Source of the DNA: Dryas octopetala
Lineage: Eukaryota; Streptophyta; Magnoliopsida; Rosales; Rosaceae
Assembly (NCBI GenBank): GCA_963921425.1
Contig: OY992838.1
Location: 7,378,001 to 7,442,000, forward strand
Direction: 5' to 3'
DNA length: 64,000 bases
The notes beneath the pieces were generated by a model. That model searched no databases. It was not told the origin of the DNA and saw only the letters and a program-made list of their open reading frames with translations. Position 1 is the first letter of the stretch; every line of letters begins with the position of its first letter. The translations under genes were made by a program, and so were the position numbers. Below, in pieces: positions 49,063 through 60,956 of the stretch.

Positions 49063-52000
49063 TTAATTACAAGCAGGCACAGTTATGTTGGGAATGTGAA
49101 CAAACACAATAGAGAAAGGTGCCACTGCTGTGGGATCTGATGGCCCTTCTACTAATTTTGGTTCCAAGGATGGTATATGCCCAGATGAATCAACAGTTAG
49201 TTCTTTCCCATTTAGAAGCATTACTTGGCTGTGCAAGTCTCCATCTTTAGCTGTTAGGTGGTATTCTTCTCTTGAATTCTTGCTACTACTTTTAGAATCC
49301 TGGAGGCCTTGTTGCAAATTCAGAGCACTAGGGCTGCCACCAATTTCAGTCGAAACTCGAACTTGAACTGTGGTGTTACCATCTAGGTTGATGAGGAGCA
49401 CTGTGATTCCTTGCTGCATTGATTAATATGAAATTAAGCTTAAGGGGTTAGCTAATTAAGCACACTCTTTAATTTCATTTCTCTATGTGAATCTTTGTGC
49501 AGCTCATACTTACTGTTTTCTTTGAACAATGAGCATATGCACGCATTTTCTTTGTCCCAGAGAAGCTTGTGGACAGGACCTTGTTTCCCATTAAGCGATG
49601 CCAAAGAAGAGCACTGTAAATACATTTGTCAGATAGGGGGTTTCTTGAGAATGAGTTGGAGATTCCATTCTTATATTTGGTGTGCATACTTTTAGGAATG
49701 TGTTACCTTTTTCAGGACTAATTACCTGTAATAATCAGGATTTGGTTCAAAGGTGTTGGTGTTGAGGAGGCCATAGTTTCCACCAATCAATGTTTGTCTG
49801 CAATATGTTTTGGTATCATAAGATGCTGCCATTCCAAGCTGGTCCAGGTACCTGTTTGGTTAGTGGGAAACATGCATAATCTCTGTTCATCAAAATACTT
49901 TAGATGCTATAGAAGAAGAATAAGAAAAAAGTTGGGACTTGCTTAATTACCAGAAACTAAACACAAATGCATTTGTAACAAGGTTATGGCCACTGTTGTA
50001 GGCACCTCCGGCTTCACCAACCCATGCCACTGCTGAAGTATTTGAATTCTTAAGTAGGATTTGTAGGCTATTGAAGGTCTGGGAAACACCATCATCAAGA
50101 ACAGATGGGTCTAGGATCTTGTCAACAAGATCTTTAGCACTACCTTAATTAATATGAGAAAGGAAAAGGGCAAGAATCATTCAAGAAGTTAAATTGCCAG
50201 AAACTAAATGAAAGTTCTTAAAAAGCACCTTAATTCTCTTATCTGGCATGTTATATTGCTAGCTTGTTAATCTGACATCACACATAAAAATGAAATGTAC
50301 CTAACCAATGGTCAAGATTAACAGTATGGCAACATAACATACCAGAGGGTGACACAAGAGAAGATTTCCCTTAGTATACCTGGACCAAGGTTATATATGT
50401 GGTGAGTTACTACTTGAAGAGATTCAGGTGTTCTATCAATAAACTCTGTGAACCAATTGGCATCAAAGAACCCTCCTGGTGCCAAGACTAGTGGCTTGGC
50501 TTCCAAACCTGCATAGATATTTTGAACCAGGTTTTGGAGAGAGTTTATGTCTGATACATATTGGTCTGCTGCAACTCTTGTTCCAACTCCATTCCCACAC
50601 AGTTCATTTCCTGACAAGCCACTTTGTTAACTTGCTTCCCAAGCATACCCTAATCACTCATGTATACCAACACAAAATGTATACTAAGTTCTTACCAAGC
50701 TCCCAACCATGAATTGTATATCCCTTGTTGACTGTGTATCTTATAAGAGATTCAGCATTGCTGGAATTCCAAGCACCCACAGCAGAACCTTGGGAATCTG
50801 TGGTCCTGCCTCTCAGTGCATTTAAACCAAATATAACCACAGCCCTGTTTTAAAAATAAATTAGCATGATATGGGTTAGAGTAATGTTATTTGTACTATA
50901 TGTTAGCTTGATATACATCATCAGTCCATTCCAACTTATTTACTGACCACGTTTCTTATAGTGGTAAGACACACTTATATATGCATGTTGAGTCTGTGGG
51001 AGACGTGATAGGTAAATATGGTATAAATGGTTTTATTGTATGGTCTATGTAGCAATATAATGTTTTCAGAAGATCAAATTAAGAGAGATTGATGTGAATA
51101 AAATCCACAATCCATTTTTCAAATGGTGTCATGTAATTAAAGTGGAATACTATACCCAGTTTTGTTGAAGAAAGTGTTTAGTTGGTCCCATCGAGACATA
51201 GGCAAGTAACCTTGGGAGAAACCAAACAGCTCTAAACCATTTTTGACAAATGAAGTATGATATTGGTGTTGACTGCCTTCAATCTGGTATATGACTCTGT
51301 CTTGTAAGCTGCCACCCAGCCTAATTTTCAAGGGTGAAAATGCTGCAATAAAATAAAGGGCAGAGTTCATGAAAATAGAATCATCTACTTGTTTTGTTTT
51401 TCCGTTTTTTTTTTCTTTGAGCTGAATGTGTTTTGATGTTTACCTTTTATAGCATTTAAAAGTATGACATTGTCAAGGTCCTACCAACAAGAATATACAC
51501 ATTAGAATAAATAAAAAAAATATAGGCTTTTGAAATTAAATAATGCATATTACTAGAAGGGGAAACAATATGCATGCTTATAAGCATCATCCTAATTGAA
51601 ACACTCAAATTCATGCTGAGAAAAGCATCTTGGCATTAGGTCAATGATACTGGTCGATAAATTGAGTATGACTATAATTATGTCACCAGAAAAGGGATAA
51701 CATAATCTTCAAGGGTCAAACGAAGATGTTACTTTACAAAAATTGGGTAGTTTCACGCTTTAATAGTGTGGTCACGTATTTGGAATCGAAATGAGAAGTA
51801 ATCAAAATAAAAAAACAAAAAACAAAACAATTAGAGTGGATGCATCCCTTCCACTTAAATTTTGTTGTACAATATGTAAAGTTAGAACATTCAACCTCTT
51901 TGACTTGGCTTGGAATTCTCTATATGAGATATTATATTCTCAACACGTAAAAGAATTACTAGATAACGTGGAACATATGTGGTCCATTACTGGACCTAAC

Positions 52001-52515
52001 ATGTGGATTGACTGCTTGATATTATGTTAAAGTCTGACTCAAAACCAACTGATAATAAATGGAGAGATTAGACCTTATATACTGTGATTAGGAGATCAAA
52101 CCAAAGGGACCACCGGTTTTAACACCTGTGCTCAGTGTTCACTGATTCATGCACCCAAAAAGAGAAGAAAAAAGAGACCACTACTGGATATGCATGCCTT
52201 TATTCTAATAACGATATGCAGGTGTTCAATCAATTTCCAATTAGAACCAGAAATAAAGTCTGTGAGGGAGGGTGGGCTTACTAGATTGAGAAGAGAAGTA
52301 CTGCCCCAGCTGCAAGTTCCATAGTCACATTTCTGAGGAGGCCACCAATCTATTGTGGCACACACAAAGTCATCATCTATAGCTCCAATTGCAACTGTTC
52401 CATTGACAAAAACAGAACCGTCTTCAGTGCTTTGTGAAGCCACAGAGATGCTGTGGTTGTGAGCTACTCTGTACACCCAATAGCAAAACAATAAGAGAAG
52501 CACCAGGGAACGCAT
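49063..52515 (-). CDS. Heparanase-like protein, GH79 glucuronidase family (9 exons, 535 aa)
   Basis: Plant GH79 enzymes are secreted beta-glucuronidases that trim arabinogalactan proteins. Exons on the minus strand: 52515-52282, 51480-51444, 51342-51156, 50844-50696, 50610-50380, 50143-49951, 49851-49726, 49613-49514, 49413-49063; phases agree. Signal peptide [20 protein letters not shown]. Family motifs: [19 protein letters not shown] (N-terminal strand), [14 protein letters not shown], the acid/base Glu205 in [13 protein letters not shown], and the nucleophile Glu323 in [15 protein letters not shown]-terminal beta domain carries [16 protein letters not shown] and the usual end [17 protein letters not shown]. 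Length matches plant heparanase-like proteins 1-3; it looks intact. By memory it is nearest to heparanase-like protein 3, but the exact member is not certain. Confidence 0.93.
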
Positions 52516-53581
52516 TGTTTCATATGATCCCTTTGCAGTCTCTATGAGGCTTTAATGCTGTGCAAGTGCAGGAGACTTGGGGTTAATTAATACTGGGATT
52601 GATATAAGTATTTGTATAGGGTGGGACTATTCAGGATTAGATTCTACTGGGGCGGCTAGTGACTAGTGAGTGAGTGAATTGCCCCTTTGTGATGTGACCC
52701 TTTAATTAGTCTCTGAAGCAAAGCATCTATGATATATATTGAGAAGAAAGACTTCTACCAACCCCACAAACGAACCCATTTTGTTTGTGTTGTCAAATTT
52801 CAGCCACATTCTCTCTTTGTGGCATATATGGTTTACAATCATAAGCATTAAATCGCTTTAAATTAAATAATACGACTATCATTATTAAAATTGTTCACCA
52901 AATAATACAAAAGAATTTCATTTATTCAAATGTTGATTTACTTTAAAATTTATTTATTTTAAGCAAGTAAGATACTGAAATATACACGGACATATTATTT
53001 GTGCAAATTTGGAAGAGGATCTTCTATATGATAAATAGGTTACTCCCAAGTTGTAAATAGCTAGCTACCAACTAGCTATTAATTCATGGTATTTCTTTCT
53101 CTAATATTAGGAGAAGTTTCAAGTTGGAATGATGGAATCCCTTATTCCACAAATAAATTTAAAAAAAAAAAACTTAAGCAATTGAATTAAATACATAAAT
53201 TATTTTCAGAATAATGGTTTCCCTGTTTGAGAATTGAGATGAATAGGCAACAAAGGCAGGTTTCAATTGCGTTAGAAGTACTCTTCAGGGAAGGTATGCC
53301 GTCCTATCTTTTAGGTGGAATCTGGGTAACCACTTATTTGGTCAACGGCTTCTTTTAAATATCTTTTAGAAGTACTTTATATATATATTAACCAATTGCT
53401 CTGGACAATACAGCATACCGATGCCCAAGAGAGACTTTTAATTGCATTGTCCAGAATAATTGGTTAATATATATATATATATATATTCAAAAAAGAAAAA
53501 ATGCCAAAAGGAAGCAGTGTAATTCAATTATAAATTATTTCATCTCGCATATTTAATCGGCCAATTCGGGTTATAAACTTA
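52516..53581. other. Heparanase-like gene promoter side and intergenic DNA
   Basis: The first few hundred bases upstream of the ATG are expected to be promoter and 5'UTR. A small fold-back lies at 53379-53488. Otherwise AT-rich with no gene. Confidence 0.5.
53379..53488. repeat. Short fold-back MITE-like hairpin in a TA-rich site
   Basis: 'tatatattaaccaattgctc' and 'ctggacaat' on the left are matched by 'attgtccagaataattggtt' then 'aatatatata' on the right, giving arms of about 35 bp. TA-rich flanks prevent calling a target-site duplication. Confidence 0.7.
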
Positions 53582-54204
53582 GAGTGCTGCTATTTGCACA
53601 CCCTAAATTTCTCTTTGCACACCCTTTCTTAAAAAAAAAAAAAAAAAAAAAAACTCAAAGGAAAAGACCATTTGACCCTTCCCTCACCCACACACCCCAT
53701 CCCCATCTCCCCCCCCGTACACACCCCACCCCTCACTTGCAAATTTTTTTTTTTTCTTCTTCACCGTCGCACCCTCCACCCTTTATCTTCTTCTTCTTCC
53801 CCCCACCCCAACCACCTCCCCCCGAGCCCTCCCCTCCTCTCCTCTCCTCTCTGACCCCTCCCCCCTTGCTCTGTTTTTTTTCCCTCCGCCGATCACCACC
53901 TTCCTCGCACCAGCAGCACCACATTCCTTGTAGAACCACCACCGCGCGCCACCACCTTCCTCGCAGCTAGCTCACCGTCGCGCGCCGGAGAGAAGATAAC
54001 TTAAAAAAAAAAAAATTGGAGTGGGTTCGGCGGACCAGTGCCGAACCCGATGGTTTCGTTCGGTAAGTACCCACCGAACAATCCTATTCTATTCGGCGGG
54101 TACCTGTCGAACGAAACCACCAGGTTCAGCACTGGTCCGCCGAACCCGTTGCATTTTTTTTTTTTAACTTGTTTGGCTGTCTGCTGGGTGAGAGGAGAGA
54201 GGGA

Positions 54205-54246
<42 letters not shown>

Positions 54247-54703
54247 TGCGCGCGGTGGCTGGAGGGCTGGGGTGGTCGGGGCTGGGTTGGGCGCGGGGAG
54301 GGTGGTGCAGCAGGGAGGAGAGAGAGGGGTGGTGCATGGTGGTGGGCACGGGGAGAGTGGTGCAGCAGGGTGGTGGGCGCACGGTGGTGGTGCTGCGCGC
54401 GGGGAGGGTGGTGCAGCAGGGTGGTGGGCGCACGGTGGTGGTGCTGCGCGCGGGGAGGGTGGTGCAGCATGGTGGAGAGGTGGGGAGGGGGTGTGTACGG
54501 GGGGGGGGAGATGGGGATGGGGTGTGTGAGTTTTGGGTGTGTGTTTTTTTTTTCTGTTTAGGGAGGGTGTGCAAAAAGAAAAATGGATGGGGGTGTGTGG
54601 GTGAGGGAAGGGCCAAATGGTCTTTTCCCTTGAGTTTTTTTTTTTTTTTTTTTCAAGAAAGGGTGTGCAAAGAGAAATTTAGGGTGTGCAAATAGCAGCA
54701 CTC
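53582..54703. mobile_element. hAT-like non-autonomous element, copy 2 (1,122 bp) with 8-bp duplication
   Basis: Begins 'gagtgctgctatttgcacac' and ends with its complement 'gtgtgcaaatagcagcactc'. The inverted arms run for over 120 bp and include a second GTGTGCAAAGAGAAATTTAG motif. TAAACTTA lies directly on both sides (53574-53581 and 54704-54711), an exact 8-bp duplication as made by hAT transposases. The centre repeats the hairpin of copy 1 (about 54024-54150) and is followed by (GA)n (54207-54242) and a GGTGGTG-rich tandem region. No transposase. Confidence 0.92.
54345..54475. repeat. GC-rich tandem repeat inside hAT-like copy 2
   Basis: Units built of 'ggggagggtggtgcagcagg' followed by 'gtggtgggcgcacggtggtg' are repeated about two and a half times with near identity (about 54350-54470). 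This makes long apparent reading frames on both strands that are not genes. Confidence 0.8.
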
Positions 54704-54962
54704 TAAACTTATAACCTAAATTAAATTGAAAAAAGAAAAAAATGACAACCAACTAATTATTGGTATAATAGTATTTCTTTTCATTCAGTCTAGCCTTCAC
54801 ACCCTCAAGTCGGACCCTAGGCTAAGGCAATCCCATCTGTCTAAATAAAAACTTTTTCTTTCTTCCAACACTGGAATATTTTTTGTAGTTGAATGGGGTC
54901 TAACTCCTAAGGCCCAACAAGCATGAGCAAACAATCAACAAACTAGCCCATAGGGCCAACAC

Positions 54963-55297
54963 AATGTAATAGTATGAATTTGAATATTAAAGTGGAATGA
55001 ATCATTTAGAATTTAAAATTTAAAATTCATGTCTTCATTTAATTTCTGTTCATGCAAATATAAATTTTTAGGTATTATTAATGTCAAATTTAAAAAAAAA
55101 AAAATTAATTACAAATATCAGGTGAAGCCCTTAATTACCTCCTTCCACACAGAATATTATTATGCATTAATTTTTCTGACCGTTTTTATTATCTAGGAGC
55201 CCTTATAAATTCGGTTCGATTTCTATCACTCACCTCAAAGGCTCAAACATCGATCGATCAAAGCAAGCCAAGAAAAATCATTCTGTGTGTACCTCTA
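54963..55297 (+). promoter_or_regulatory. Promoter region of TPD1-like gene 1 (duplicated upstream of gene 2)
   Basis: A TATA box (ttataaat, 55203-55210) lies 95 bp before the ATG. The phrase 'caatgtaatagtatgaattt' at 54963 recurs at 57394, at nearly the same distance from the start of gene 2 (335 versus 329 bp), so the promoter was copied with the gene. Confidence 0.7.
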
Positions 55298-56044
55298 ATG
55301 GCAGCTACCATGAAGTTCATCTGCGTGGTTTTCCTTTGCAGTCTCATTGCAGGAGGTAAAGCAATATTATCACTCTTAATTAATTCCTTTGCATTCTTGC
55401 TTAAGGCAAACCCTAGTTAGCTAGTAATGTTTCATTTGGTTTATATATATTTGCACATGTTGTTTACTTCTTAGTTATTATTTAATTACAAATGGTGGTG
55501 GTGAGTGGTTTACTGGGTGGATATGTAGTTATGTGACTGCGAATCTGAATCACACATTTAGTCAAAACTCAACTAAATTAATTCAGATTTAGTGATTCGA
55601 TCACAGTCTGATAACACTTTCGATTCACCTATTATTTTGTATTTTGTCTCGTACTTCTTGCACATTCATTATGTACAAATTAATTTGACCAACATATATA
55701 TATATTCACAATGTTCCATATATATTGCAGGCAACTGCCAACCTTGCTCTGTGGACAATCTTACAATCAAACAGGCTAAAACTGGAAAGACAGTCCAAAA
55801 CAAGCCAGAGTGGAGCATAACCATCACAAATGATTGCTCATGTTCTCAGCTGGACGTTAAGCTAAGGTGCAATGGGTTTCAAACTGTAGAAAAAATTGAT
55901 CCTTCAATTTTGAGCAAATCTGGTGGTGAGTGTCTCATCAACAATGGCCAACCTGTGCATCCGCGTGCTGGTTTTAGCTTCACATACGCTTGGGACACTT
56001 CCTTTCTTTTCAAGCCACTCTCTTCCCAAATTGCTTGTTCTTGA
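55298..56044 (+). CDS. TPD1-like secreted cysteine-rich protein, gene 1 (2 exons, 123 aa)
   Basis: Exons 55298-55355 and 55731-56044. Exon 1 encodes a signal peptide (MAATMKFICVVFLCSLIAGG); exon 2 encodes a mature domain of about 103 residues. Seven cysteines: two in NCQPC, two in NDCSCSQ, then RCNGF, ECLIN and the final IACS. Motifs QNKPEWSITITNDC, QLDVKLRCNGFQTVE and FSFTYAWDTSF match TAPETUM DETERMINANT 1 (TPD1)-like small secreted proteins. TPD1 itself is a ligand for the EMS1 receptor kinase in anthers; short members such as this are poorly studied and receptor binding is not shown. Gene 2 at 57723 is a tandem copy of exactly the same length. Signs of life: clean splice sites, no stops, conserved cysteines. 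Confidence 0.88.
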
Positions 56045-57393
56045 ACCCTAATTGTTTTCACTCAATTTCATTTCCTTTTTCTTATTTATGAATAATATAT
56101 ATATATATATATATATATATCAATAAGAGCTCACTTTTGTACGCATTAATTTGAATATTGATTGAATAGAGAAACTTGGTTGGAAAAGTTATTGTGTCTG
56201 TTAGAGAAATTTGATTCATTAGTAATAGTATATATGGGTTATTATATATGAGACTATCAAACTTTAGTTTTGGATATGTGGGCACTTTAAAAACTTCTCA
56301 ATATATAGACTGTTCAGGAATCAGGACAATTGGGTTAATCCCATAATCGTTTCAATTGGGTGAAACTCCTCAATTATTGGAGTAAATTTTCACTGTTACA
56401 CCACTACATATATGATGTTATTAATCTACTTATAACACGTTATAATATTGATATGTATTATACTCTTTATTTGATTTAGGGGGGAGAGAAAATTAAATTT
56501 GGGTGTAGATCGAAAGACAAATTAATTTTACATATTTCCAACTGGACTTATTATCTACCAATTACTATTAATACTATACTCTAAAAGTATAAATCTATTT
56601 TGCGATATAATGTTACATTTGTTTTCAATATGTCACCGGACGTAATACTATGTTTTTTTTTTTTTTTTTTGTAAATGACGTAATACTATGTTAGTGTGCC
56701 ATGTTATGACATGACACGATAATTTTCCATTATTAATCTATTTAAATTAAATTTCATTTGTAAATTTTTTAATAATTGTAAGGAAATTATTAAGGAGGAA
56801 ATCTTCGTTTAACACTACAACAAGAAATGGTTTGATGAATTTAAAACGTCATCTTGATCAACTTGGTGGATGATGTAGGTGGTGGTAAGCGCCTCTGTTT
56901 ATGGGCCGTCACAGTGGTCGTGGACTGATGGGCCATGGTGCCTTAACGCTGCAATGGCTCATAATTTAAAAAGAAAGTTGATGTACAATAAAAATTGATG
57001 ATGGGTAAAATTGATTTTATTTTTATAGAAACAAAATCTAGGAGGGTTAATTGGGTCAACTAGAGGTTCAAATAAAAAACACCATAATCCCTTAGATAAT
57101 GAAGGCCTAAGCCCAGAAACGATTTGGTCATAATTATACTTTAGAAAGTTCATGTAACAAAAAAAATTTGGAAAGTTTATTCTAGCTCATTTCTTCATCC
57201 CTTAATGTTCCAGTTCAAAGTACAATAGTTTCTTAGTTAATTTCAATATCTTGAGCGCACCAATTGACATCAATTTCTGTATTGCAATTCTTATTTGGTT
57301 GAAAAATTAGAAGTAAATTTCAATGAGTCAAAGTCAAACAATACCTAAATATTTATGTACATATAATGTATTAATTTGATATAATTAATTGAT
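56045..57393. other. Spacer between TPD1-like genes
   Basis: 3' flank of gene 1 with an (AT)n run (56095-56120), then AT-rich DNA. No exon identified. Confidence 0.5.
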
Positions 57394-57722
57394 ACAATGT
57401 AATAGTATGAATTTGAATTTGAAATTATATATTTCTTCAATTTTTTTTTCATACAAATACAAATTTTTATGTATCCTTATATAGCAGGATTTAAACAATT
57501 GAGTTATATATTTCACGTGGAGCCATAACCACCAATTTTCATTAACGTTAAGATTTTATACCATTTATAAAAGGATGCAATTTATATATGCATTAGGTTT
57601 CTTACCATTTTATTATAACAGAATCCCTTATAAAATTGGGTTTGATTGATTTTCATTTTCTTTCATCGAACCGGAAGCCCAGTCAAGAAAACCAAAAAAT
57701 ATTTTGGTGTTTGTCTGATCTA
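57394..57722 (+). promoter_or_regulatory. Promoter region of TPD1-like gene 2
   Basis: TATA box (ttataaaa, 57628-57635) 95 bp before the ATG, the same spacing as in gene 1. The upstream phrase shared with gene 1 starts at 57394. Confidence 0.65.
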
Positions 57723-58716
57723 ATGGCAGCTATTGTGAAGTTTTTTTGCCTGCTCTTCCTTTGCAGTCTCATTGTAGGAGGTAAAGTTGATCTACCTCTT
57801 TATAATAATATTTGTCACCATTCCTTGGCAGTACTTTTGCTTCAAGCAAACCCTAGTTGCTTCAAGCCCTTCATCAACCAAATTTGTGCAAAGGGCTTCT
57901 TCGTCTTTTCCAATACCCGGTTTTTCCTCTTAATTTTTCTCCTGCGTGAGTGGGCCCCACTAACCTTTTACTCTCAGCTCAAATCACTCTCAACCGGACC
58001 TTTACAACACTCTCACTTGTCACGCTCAATTGCTCTTACTCTCAATTTTCCGGCCCACTATAACCCTTGTGATATCCTCTCCATACTCTCAAATGCTCTT
58101 ACTCTCACTCTCAATCTCACCACTGTTAATGGCCTTACACCTTCAATTTCCCTTCAAGAGATGAATCCTAACATTATACAATTCTCCGACCTCTTTTTGT
58201 TTGTTTTCTCTGAATAATTAATAGTGTTTATATAATTAACTTTTATTAAACCTATGAAGTTGGTCCATGTAGCATTACTTTTATTTTTTCATTTCGTTGC
58301 ATATTCATATATGTGTGCAAATTACTTTTTATCATATTCAAAATCATATAATTACGTTTAATATTCTCGACCGGGGATATACTTTTATCATATTTATTGC
58401 AGGGGACTGCGAACCTTGCACTGAGAACAGTCTTAAAATCAACCAAACTGCAACTGTGAATTTGGTCAAAAACAAGCCAGAGTGGAATGTAACCATCTAC
58501 AATGACTGCATATGTACTCAACTTGATGTTAAACTAAGCTGTGATGGATTTCAAACTGTGAAAGACATTGATGCTTCAATCTTGAGCAAATCTGGGAGTG
58601 TGTGTCTGGTCGATAATGGCTCACCTATCTATGGATATGATCATTTCAGTTTCACCTATGCTTGGTCCACTTCTTTTCCCTTTAAGCTCCTCTTCGCCCA
58701 AGTTGCTTGCTCTTGA
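57723..58716 (+). CDS. TPD1-like secreted cysteine-rich protein, gene 2 (2 exons, 123 aa)
   Basis: Exons 57723-57780 and 58403-58716, the same exon sizes and the same intron position and phase as gene 1. Signal peptide MAAIVKFFCLLFLCSLIVGG, then DCEPC, YNDCICTQ, LSCDGFQTVKDI, VCLVDNGSP and FSFTYAWSTSF, ending VACS; all seven cysteines of gene 1 are kept. Substitutions relative to gene 1 are spread through the mature part, while the cysteines and the KPEW, GFQTV and ILSKSG segments are fixed, suggesting both copies are under constraint. The intron is 622 bp against 375 bp in gene 1. The long open frame across exon 1 and the intron (57636-58217) is read-through, not a real protein. Role as a secreted peptide ligand is inferred from the family. 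Confidence 0.88.
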
Positions 58717-59143
58717 ATTGGAGAATGAACTTATTTCCTTGTTCTTTCTGATGAATAATTTATAAGAGCTAGCTCCATTTTCTACGGACTGTGGATTCTA
58801 TATATGTTAGTTAATATTCTTCAAAAAGAAAAAGAATATTATTAGTAGATCTATGGTCAATTAAACAATTTGAATATTTTTCAATTCACTGATATTGTGC
58901 TTATTATATGTATGCAAAATTATGTCAATTTAAAAACTTATTTAATTATATATCCAAAATATAAATGCTAAATCTTAAAATGACATTGTTTTAGATATAA
59001 TCACAATATCAGAAAAAAACAAATTGATAGAATTAGAGCATCCAACCCAAAACCAATTGGCAATGGGTGGAGAGGCCTAAGACTTATAAGCACATATGTT
59101 AAGCTCTAGTTTTCCAATGTGGAACATTGTTCCACATTACTCT
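58717..59143. other. Intergenic, with probable retrotransposon debris
   Basis: 3' flank of TPD1-like gene 2. From about 59035 ('gagcatccaacccaaaacca') the wording resembles ends of plant LTR elements, so the Copia-related sequence may start here. No gene. Confidence 0.45.
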
Positions 59144-60708
59144 CAACACGCCCCCGCACGTGTGGCGATATTTTGAGCCTTACACGTGAACAAATTGTAT
59201 TGGGTGACGTGGAAGCACGTGTGGCCGTTGGGCCTTACATGCGGATAACCAAGCTCTGATACCATGATACAGAGAAGGTCTAGGTTTAGGGTTTTCAATA
59301 TTATTTCTGCTTAATTGAATAAGACCACAAAGTGTGGTTTAGATACATGGGCCTATAAGTAAAATACAGGAATTAATAAATTACCTAATTAATTATAATA
59401 ATTACACAATAATCACATGTGTTGACTCTCACCAACACTTCCCCTCAAGTTGGTGCATATATATCGCACATGCCCAACTTGTCTAGTGAGTCCAAAAACA
59501 CCCTATTTGCTATAGCCTTGGTCAACACATCTGCAAGCTGATCTTCGGACTTCACAAATGGAAAGTTAATAATCTTCGCTTCAAGTTTCTCTTTGATGAA
59601 GTGTCGATCAATCTCAATGTGTTTTGTTCTATCATGCTGAACAGGATTATGTGCTATATCAATAGCAGATTTGTTATCAAAACAAGTCCATAGGTTTGGT
59701 AGGTGGACACCCTAAATCAGTCAATAAATGTCTCAACCACAAAAGTTCGACTACTCCAAGTAGTCTATGCCATAGGACTGTGTATAACCCTTTGCTACCA
59801 ACCTTACTTTATACCTTTCAACTGACCCATCAGCTTTGTGTTTGACTGCAAACACCCATCTGCACTCAACTGTCTTCTTCCCCTTAGGTAGAGAAACCAA
59901 CTCCCAGATTGAATTCTTCTGTAATGCCGCCATTTCTTCAGCCATAGCTTTGGTCCATCTAGAATCTGAAAGAGTATCCTACAATCTACTAGGAATAGAA
60001 ACAGAAGATAATTGCAGAACATACGATTCATATGACTTTGAAAGCCTAACAGATGACACATGATTATTAATTGAGTACCTAACTTTGGCATTTGGATCTG
60101 GCTCATATTTAGCTGGTGGCTGTCCTCGGTTAGACCGAGGAGGAAGTGTAAATTTAGAAGCATTATAAATAAGATCTGAACCAGAATGTGAATCAAGAGT
60201 ATTGTCGGTTACCTCAATGGACGAAGAAGATTGATTCAATGGAGTAGGAGAGATGGCAGTACTATCATGGAGTGGTGATTCCTCAAGCTCAGAATTCGTG
60301 GATTCTTGTCCTACCATATCCTCAGTATCATCTTCAGTAATTTCCGCATCCTCAGTATCATCCGCAGTAATTTCTGCAGTCTCAGCTCATCCGCAGACTC
60401 AGACACTGGGTGATCAACACGCTCCCGCACGTGTGACGATATTTTGAGCCTTACACGTGAACAAATTGTATTGGGTGACGTGGAAGCACGTGTGGCCGTT
60501 GGGCCTTACACGCGGATAACCAAGCTCTGATACCATGATACAGAGAAGGTCTAGGTTTAGGGTTTTCAATATTATTTCTGCTTAATTGAATAAGACCACA
60601 AAGTGTGGTTTATATACATGGGCCTATAACTAAAATACAGGAATTAATAAATCACCTAATTAATTCTAATAATTACACAATAATCACATGTGTTGACTCT
60701 CACCAACA
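59144..60708 (-). mobile_element. Decayed Ty1/Copia retrotransposon (two 173-bp LTRs, internal deletion)
   Basis: Read on the minus strand: an LTR (60708-60536, starting tgttggtgagagtc), a primer-binding site TGGTATCAGAGCTTGG (60535-60520, matching initiator tRNA-Met), leader sequence, a pol remnant, a polypurine tract (59449-59438, cttgaggggaag) and a second LTR (59437-59265). The second LTR is again followed by a primer-binding site (59264-59249) and leader. The LTR-plus-leader unit is thus directly repeated: 59144-59437 and 60415-60708, 294 bp each. By eye the two LTRs differ at about four positions. Gag, protease and most of integrase and RT are missing. No target-site duplication was found. 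Confidence 0.88.
59455..60317 (-). pseudogene. Copia pol remnant (integrase end, start of RT, end of RNase H)
   Basis: From 60317 downward: a Ser/Pro-rich linker ending in LPPRSNRGQPPAKYEPDP, a stop near 59980, then the start of Copia reverse transcriptase (MAEEMAALQKNSIWELVSLP, TVECRWVFAVKHKADGS, RLVAKGYTQSYGIDY). The RT catalytic core is absent; the sequence jumps to the RNase H end (LRHLLTDLGCPP, a stop, DNKSAIDIAHNPVQHD, RTKHIEIDRHFIKEKL, DQLADVLTKAI). It is a non-functional relic of the element at 59144-60708. Confidence 0.88.
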
Positions 60709-60956
60709 CAAATGACCAGGTTTATGGTACTTGTCTGAGTTTTTTTTTTTTTTTTAAATAATCTGTTGAACCAAACTAGGTGCGAAGCTAAATGTGGCCC
60801 TCAAGTGGTCATGGGGCTTCAAGAAATGTTTTTTGAAAAATTGTATAATGCCCCCCAATTATAACGTCATTCATAGATCCGCCAATTGATCGATGTAGTG
60901 TGTGCAAATTCACATTTTCATTTATAAATCATTACGTTTCATGCATACTAATGCAG

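Noticed and set aside
53584..54695. Open frames up to 163 aa on both strands
   Set aside because: Products of GGTGGTG-type tandem repeats and (GA)n in the second hAT-like element; no family resemblance.
57636..58217. A 193-aa open frame at TPD1-like gene 2
   Set aside because: It runs from 5'UTR through exon 1 into the intron; the conserved domain is only reached by splicing to 58403.
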